From Tenebrio molitor (taxonomy: Eukaryota > Arthropoda > Insecta > Coleoptera > Tenebrionidae): 64,000 nucleotides of DNA. The DNA lies in assembly GCF_963966145.1 (NCBI RefSeq), contig NC_091053.1, positions 5,208,001-5,272,000 of the forward strand. The letters are read 5' to 3'. The notes beneath the pieces were generated by a model. That model did not search any database. It was not told the origin of the DNA and saw only the letters and a program-made list of their open reading frames with translations. Positions 59,167-64,000 of the stretch are shown in pieces. Both the position numbers and the translations under genes were made by a program. The number at the start of each line of letters is the position of its first letter. Position 1 is the first letter of the stretch.

Positions 59167-59355
59167 AAGATCTGTTCAGTTCTAGGGAAAAAGAAAATAG
59201 AACGCACTAATGTAATACAGTTTGTTAATTGTTCTAAGCGATTGGGAAATCAATACGTTTCCATTAATTTTATCGGGAGAAATGGAGCTGTTGAATACAT
59301 TTAATCAACCTTGTTTAGTTTCTGTTGTACTTAGAAGTAGAAAAATTTGCTTGTC

Positions 59356-60012
59356 ATGGAAGTCGAAGCAATTTTTGAGCCCCTTTGGACTATTTCCAAA
59401 GTTTTGGGAATGACTCCGTTCCACATAGATAGTAGACGATTGGTCTACACCAAAATAAAAATTCTCTATTCTGTCACAATCTTAACACTTTGTGCGACTT
59501 CTCTGATAGTCTTCTTCAAACAGATGCCAAGCACGATGCACTCAGACATTGTCAAGCTAAAAACAATTCGTCTCTTGGTGATACTCCACTCAGTGGAAAC
59601 ATTCATTCTAATGGCGTTCATAATAATCTTTGTGGTGATCAAGTGGGGCAAAGTACACACAGAAATCCGAACGATCTCTTTGATAGATCTAGAACTAAAG
59701 AAACTCGGCAGAGATGAGTACATTCTAAAGAGAAACCGTCAAGTCTTGAGAACCACGATGGTACTGCTCGTACTGGTCCAACTAGTGTTTAACATACTAG
59801 GTGAAATTTACACCGCACAAACAAAACGTGACAATCGTGTTCTCTATTTCTTTGTAATGACCTGCCCGCGATTAGTTGTGAGCAATATGAACATCATCTT
59901 TTACGTCATCATCACGGTACTTCGTGAACGCTTCAAAGTACTTAATAAAATCTTGACCATGAGACTTGTCTAAGAAGTGGAGCTCTGCCACGACTTGCAC
60001 AGTTTAGTGCAC
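59356..60012 (+). pseudogene. Gr29: truncated gustatory receptor pseudogene
   Basis: Starts MEVEAIFEPLWTISKVLG and is open for 205 codons, with LKKLGRDEYILKRNRQVLRT, MTCPRLVVSNMNIIFYVI and LRERFKVLNKILTMRL. A TAA at 59971-59973 interrupts it; the same frame continues ELCHDLHSLVHLH and then fuses at about 60012 to a Gr27-type relic. The final 90 codons of exon 1 and all later exons are missing. It has Cys for Tyr in the YPR motif. No second gene copy exists in the window. Confidence 0.88.
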
Positions 60013-60405
60013 TTGCATGCCCTGCTCTACACATTCTTTTTAGCTGAATAAGTCCAGATTTGTTATAATATCAACCAAAAATATTCCCATGTAGTCCTTT
60101 GACCAATGCTATCTGTTCAAAAAGGTGTAGCGACCTTCGCATCGAAGCTACACGCTACAAAACTTTACTGTTAACATCCAAAATAACCATACAGAGCGAA
60201 TAGTACCAACAGTAGGACCGCCCCTAGGGTCAACCGACCAATCGGCACGACTCCCTCGTTGGCAGTCGACGATGCTTAAAAGCAGTCGCAACCGATGCAT
60301 CGGCTGTGTTATCTATGTGTTAAATTTGCGTTATCTATTGAGAAGATGTGCCGGTATGAGTTACGAGGTACGTTGCAACACGACCAGCCCAACTTAGCTA
60401 CGGCA
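60013..60405 (+). pseudogene. Composite relic: Gr27-type exon 1 end plus Gr22 tail
   Basis: CATGCCCTGCTCTACACATT, TTTGACCAATGCTATCTGTT and AAAACTTTACTGTTAACATC match Gr27-type exon 1, with stops. After GGACCGCCCCTAGGGTCAAC comes GTGTTATCTATGTGTTAAAT and GAGAAGATGTGCCGGTATGA, the Gr22-derived end of exon 1 with its GTACGT donor. It is the third such composite and lies directly before Gr30, as the others lie before Gr25 and Gr27. Confidence 0.75.
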
Positions 60406-60504
60406 CTCGAGTATTGATCTCAACTTCGAGTGCCTGTTCAGGTCTATTAAACAATTGCTTAATCTCCATTTGTGTTTTTGTTTCCGAACAATTTCTCTGT
60501 AACC

Positions 60505-61767
60505 ATGAACGCGCCAACACTACCCGAAATTTTCGCACCTATAATTGTGACTTTCAAGATTTTGGGTATAAATTTTGGTAAATTACAAAATGGACGAATT
60601 GTGCATCCCAAAGTGGGCCTTTTACAAACTTTCACCTATGTGACAATATGCGCATTTTGCACCATCTGGTACAGTGATTTCGTAAGAATAAACAAAAATG
60701 TTGCCATAAGTTTCATCTGGTTTATTGTCTTCTTCTTTCGTTGTTATATGTCACTTTTGGTGATAACAGCTGCTTTGATTGTTGCTTTCTGCAAATATCG
60801 CTTGGATGTGGCTCTCTTAACAACCAAAATAAGTCAACTGGATTTATGTCTGGTAGAATTAGGACTGAAAAAACGTATTGGTCGCGTGAACCGTCAACAT
60901 CGACACTGTGCAACAGCACTGCTTGTTGTAATAAATCTCGTTTTTAACATACTCTGTGATGCTTACAGCATCTTACATATACCACGGGGTAAAATACTTT
61001 TCTGCATTATTATCTTGTATCCTCGCCTAGTTGCAAGTACTTTTAACATTGTCTTTTTGACGTTTTCGATTATAATCCAAGAAAGATTCAAAATGATTAA
61101 CCACGTTTTGGAAAAATATCCGATTGATAAGAAATATTCGCTGTCACACTTGGTCTTTCTTCACACGAATCTAGTCAAAATCACTCAAAAATTGAATTCG
61201 TGTTTTGGATTGCACTTATTTCTATGGATTGCTCTATGCGTGGCTCTTATAGTAGTAGAATCGCATGCGCTCCTCTACATGTTCCTTTATACTCGTAGCT
61301 CAATTAATGATTTCACATTAGTTATAATATCTATCAAAAACATTCTTTTGTACTCCTTTGACTTATGCTATCTGTCCAAAAGGTGTAGTAACCTTTGCAC
61401 AGAAGCTAGTCATTTCAAAACTATACTGTTGAGTACCAAAATCAACATAGAGAGCGAAGAAAACAGGAATTCGGTAAAACCTACATTTTTAACTTCAAAC
61501 ATTTTTCCAAGTCGTTTTAGGTCATCGCTTTGGTGTTGAAACTGATGAACAACAACTTGCAAATAACAGCTTGTAGACTATTTAGCATAGACTACGACTT
61601 ACTATTCAAGGTAATTGTCACTATATGAGAGTTTCAATTTGAATGTTTGTTCTTTCCAGATTTGTGGGACTGTTTTCTCTTATTTGTTCATCATGCTTCA
61701 GCTCGACCAAAGTAACACCTTTGGACCCAATGTAGCACCCAATGAGACGGTTTTTTTCAAGGAATGA
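60505..61767 (+). CDS. Gr30: gustatory receptor
   Basis: Predicted 388-aa receptor. Exons: 60505-61473 (323 codons, fused exon 1 and 2), 61521-61610 and 61660-61767, phase 0. It starts at MNAPTLPEIFAPI. It differs from Gr27 by a two-codon insertion (FLYTRSSIND against FLYSSIND) and scattered changes (FCDAYSILHIPRG region, FLTFSIIIQ). The last exon is ICGTVFSYLFIMLQLDQSNT and ends FFKE. The duplicated block extends through the downstream 1 kb. Confidence 0.92.
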
Positions 61768-62309
61768 AAAAATGTCTATTTCGGTTTTGTCTGTTTAGAT
61801 AAAAATATAGTGAAAATGAACGTTTTAATATAACCAATGGTAATTTGATGTAATTTATTATGTAGTCCTTGTTTTGTAGATACTTTCATTTAATTAATTT
61901 CTTAATTGTGACCGTCGTTATTACACAACAAATAATAAAGTACAATCGATAATTTAATACTGTAATTGTGTTTGTATCTGAAATGTTGTGTGAAATGTAT
62001 GTTACGCAGATAAGGTAAACTGTACTATATAATGCTACTATCGGTAAGATCTTTGACAAACAAAAACATTTTGTAAATCATTTTAAAGTAAGTGAGGTAA
62101 AAATAACATACATGTTTTGTAATATTCATATTTATACAAAACCGTTAAGAGAAAGTATTGTTAGACGTAAACCACTGGAGGAAGCAAACTTTTTGTCCGT
62201 AATAGGGGAGTGTCCATATTGGAGAATAGAATGCTTATTTAGTAGCATGGCAAATACAAGACGTAAAAAACATCGTGCGTAAAAGTAACTGTGTGTCGCA
62301 ATAAGAAGG

Positions 62310-62408
62310 TTGTCCGCAATAGGCGATTGGCCGCAGTAGGCAGGTTGTCCGTAATAGGCAGGTTGTTCGTAATAGGGCGGTTGTTCGTAATAGGGCGGCT
62401 GTCCGCAA
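62310..62408. repeat. ~18-bp minisatellite, second copy
   Basis: About five units of GGTTGTCCGTAATAGGCA-type sequence, the duplicate of the array at 57285-57377. Units ending GGGCGG here replace GGGAGG there. It lies inside the duplicated Gr30-Gr31 intergenic block, 61768-62778, which has no other gene. Confidence 0.75.
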
Positions 62409-62506
62409 TTTGAAAGTTTTGACAATAGAGAGAGAGTGTACAACAGGGCTTGTCTGCAGTGGGGAGAGTTTCCGCAGGAGGGGGTTGTTAAAATCACAAT
62501 CGTTAC

Positions 62507-62698
62507 TATCGGGTCTTCATTTCAATTTCTCCTCAAAGTTGAGGAGTCGATTGTGAACGCACCCTCGTCAGTATGCACAGTAAAAACGCAAAAAGTGAGG
62601 TTAGATTTAAATAGCTGATCTGTAGTCAGTGGTGCGTTCACAATCGACTCTTCAACGTCAACTTTGAGGAGAAATTCAAATGAACACCCGATACTTAG
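62507..62698. mobile_element. MITE, second full copy
   Basis: Same inverted ends as the element at 57530-57735 (ACTATCGGGTCTTCATTTCA and ATTCAAATGAACACCCGATA). The interior is about 14 bp shorter. Being at the same position relative to Gr31 as the first copy is to Gr28, it was copied by segmental duplication and not by a new insertion. Confidence 0.75.
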
Positions 62699-62778
62699 GA
62701 TAGCTAGAAAAAATACAATAGTACTGTTTAGAGCCACATTTCCACTCAAATTGTGAATAATTTCCAGGTACCACCACC

Positions 62779-63963
62779 ATGAAGCTGTTAACGTATCAAG
62801 AAATTTTCTGCTACGTGCACACCACATCGAAAATCCTTGGAACATACGGCTTTAAACGAGTCAACGGCATACTACAGTTCTCTAAATGGAGACTAGTACA
62901 ATCTACAATCTCCGTATCATTGTGTATAGCGCTGACAACGTACTACTTCACGAACGCTCGTTACGAACTGATGAACGAATTCGCACGAGTCAAGATCATC
63001 AACTTTCTGTTGGTTTTTCGAGCAGTGGCAAATGTCACAGTGCTGGCCATACTGACGGCGCTATCCTACGTCTACGCAAAAAAAACCACCGCCGCGGTCA
63101 TCGAACTGTACAAAGTTGACCAAACACTGTTGAAATTGGGACAAAGAGAACAGTTGGCGAGGGCGAACTGGAGGACTAGAAATTCTGGGATTTTTCTGGT
63201 GCTGGTGGTGAATATAGCTCTCAATCTGATCGAAGGAGTGCTAAAAGCCTTGACCAAAATGGACAAACAAATAGTTTACTTCATCGTTGTCACTTATCCG
63301 CGGATAGCGTTGACCAACTTCAACACTTCATTCTTCATTATGATGCTGATGGTAGAGGAACGATTCAGGATTATCAATGGTTTGATTTTGAAAAGAAGAA
63401 ATGGTGCGGGCAGATATTCGAAAGAGGCGAATTTTTGCGAGGCCATCGACGAGCTAGTTTTCATCCACAAGAGCCTAGTACGCATTAGCAAAGGAATCAA
63501 TCAGATTTTTTACGTCACCGCGTTGTTCTTCATTTCAGCAGATTTTATTCTTCTAGTTGGAGATCTGTACATAATCATGTACGCACTCTTCTCCGGTTTT
63601 TTTCATAAACATGTCAGAACCATTATCAGTTTGGTGAAGAACTGTACCTCGTATGTCACAGATCTGTTCTATTTTGCCAAAAGATCTTCCGATCTTTGTC
63701 ACGAGGTTAGTTCAACAACACTCGTTTAGAATTAAACAATCAAAGCAATTTCAGGCAAATCGCACCCGAGTACTACTGGCAGGTATCCACATCAACATCG
63801 AGAAGGAAGAAGAAAGGAATACGGTAATGACACCTTCTGAAGAAATACAACCAAAGTGAAGTTTTTCTTCCAGGTGATCACTTCCATTTTGAAACTGATA
63901 CACAACAAACTAGACATAACAGCGTGCAGACTTTTCAGTATTAACAACGCGCTGCTGTTCTCA
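62779..63963 (+). CDS. Gr31: gustatory receptor, cut by the window end
   Basis: Exons visible: 62779-63705 (309 codons), 63755-63823 and 63874-63963, phase 0; the last exon lies beyond 64000. It starts at MKLLTYQEIFCYV. It differs from Gr28 by a three-codon deletion (LKRRNGAGRYSKEANF against LKRKNESVGVGRYSKEANF) and scattered substitutions. Motifs TYPRIALTNFNTSFF, EERFRIINGLIL and DLFYFAKRSSDLCHE are intact, and the GTGAGT donor at 63964 is good. It is presumably functional. Confidence 0.9.
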
Positions 63964-64000
63964 GTGAGTTGGAAGAGAGAAATTTTCGTTTTGATTAGGT

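Noticed and set aside
2489..63963. Odorant receptors (Or) instead of gustatory receptors
   Set aside because: The terminal SYLFxMLQ(L/F) signature and the three phase-0 introns close to the C-terminus fit Gr genes. The distinction is still made by eye.

Overview
The window reads as beetle-like insect nuclear DNA, AT-rich, with short introns and many small inverted-repeat elements. It is almost entirely a tandem array of chemoreceptor genes of the gustatory receptor (Gr) family. I count 31 Gr loci (local names Gr1-Gr31): 26 look intact (Gr31 runs off the right edge) and 5 are pseudogenes, plus several smaller gene relics. The family call rests on a 7-TM-like hydrophobic profile of about 370-405 aa, the order of the conserved blocks, a cluster of phase-0 introns near the C-terminus, and a last exon with the Gr-type signature (here [IM]C-x-A-x-x-SYLF-x-ML-Q-L-D, the beetle version of TYhhhhhQF). 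No family search could be run, so the species and official gene numbers are not claimed.

Layout. 1-1.9 kb: a GC-rich hairpin cluster and two exons of an unrelated minus-strand cadherin-like gene. 2-28.5 kb: Gr1-Gr10 on the plus strand. Gr1 is divergent; Gr2-Gr10 form one subfamily with an 891-894 nt first exon, a fused 159 nt second exon and a short last exon. This block also carries relics of Gr1-like genes, a 5'-truncated R2/R4-type LINE with a 1.4-kb foldback element inside it, and a 1.16-kb TA-flanked DNA element that splits pseudogene Gr9. 28.7-39.8 kb: Gr11-Gr18 on the minus strand with very regular spacing (about 1.57 kb per unit for the first five) and a 297+23+30+23-codon exon plan. 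40-41 kb: a second LINE fragment at the point where orientation switches back. 41.2-64 kb: Gr19-Gr31 on the plus strand, a mixture of older singletons (Gr19-22) and recent segmental duplications (Gr23-24 to Gr25-26; Gr27-28 to Gr30-31).

How it works together. The genes encode membrane receptors presumably expressed in taste neurons; ligands cannot be read from the sequence. The window shows how such an array evolves: block duplication, mosaic genes that suggest gene conversion, decay of individual copies (frameshifts, nonsense codons, TE insertions) and lineage-specific intron loss. A GC-AG splice donor is fixed in eight successive genes. Conserved blocks upstream of the start codons differ between subfamilies and are the best candidates for promoters.
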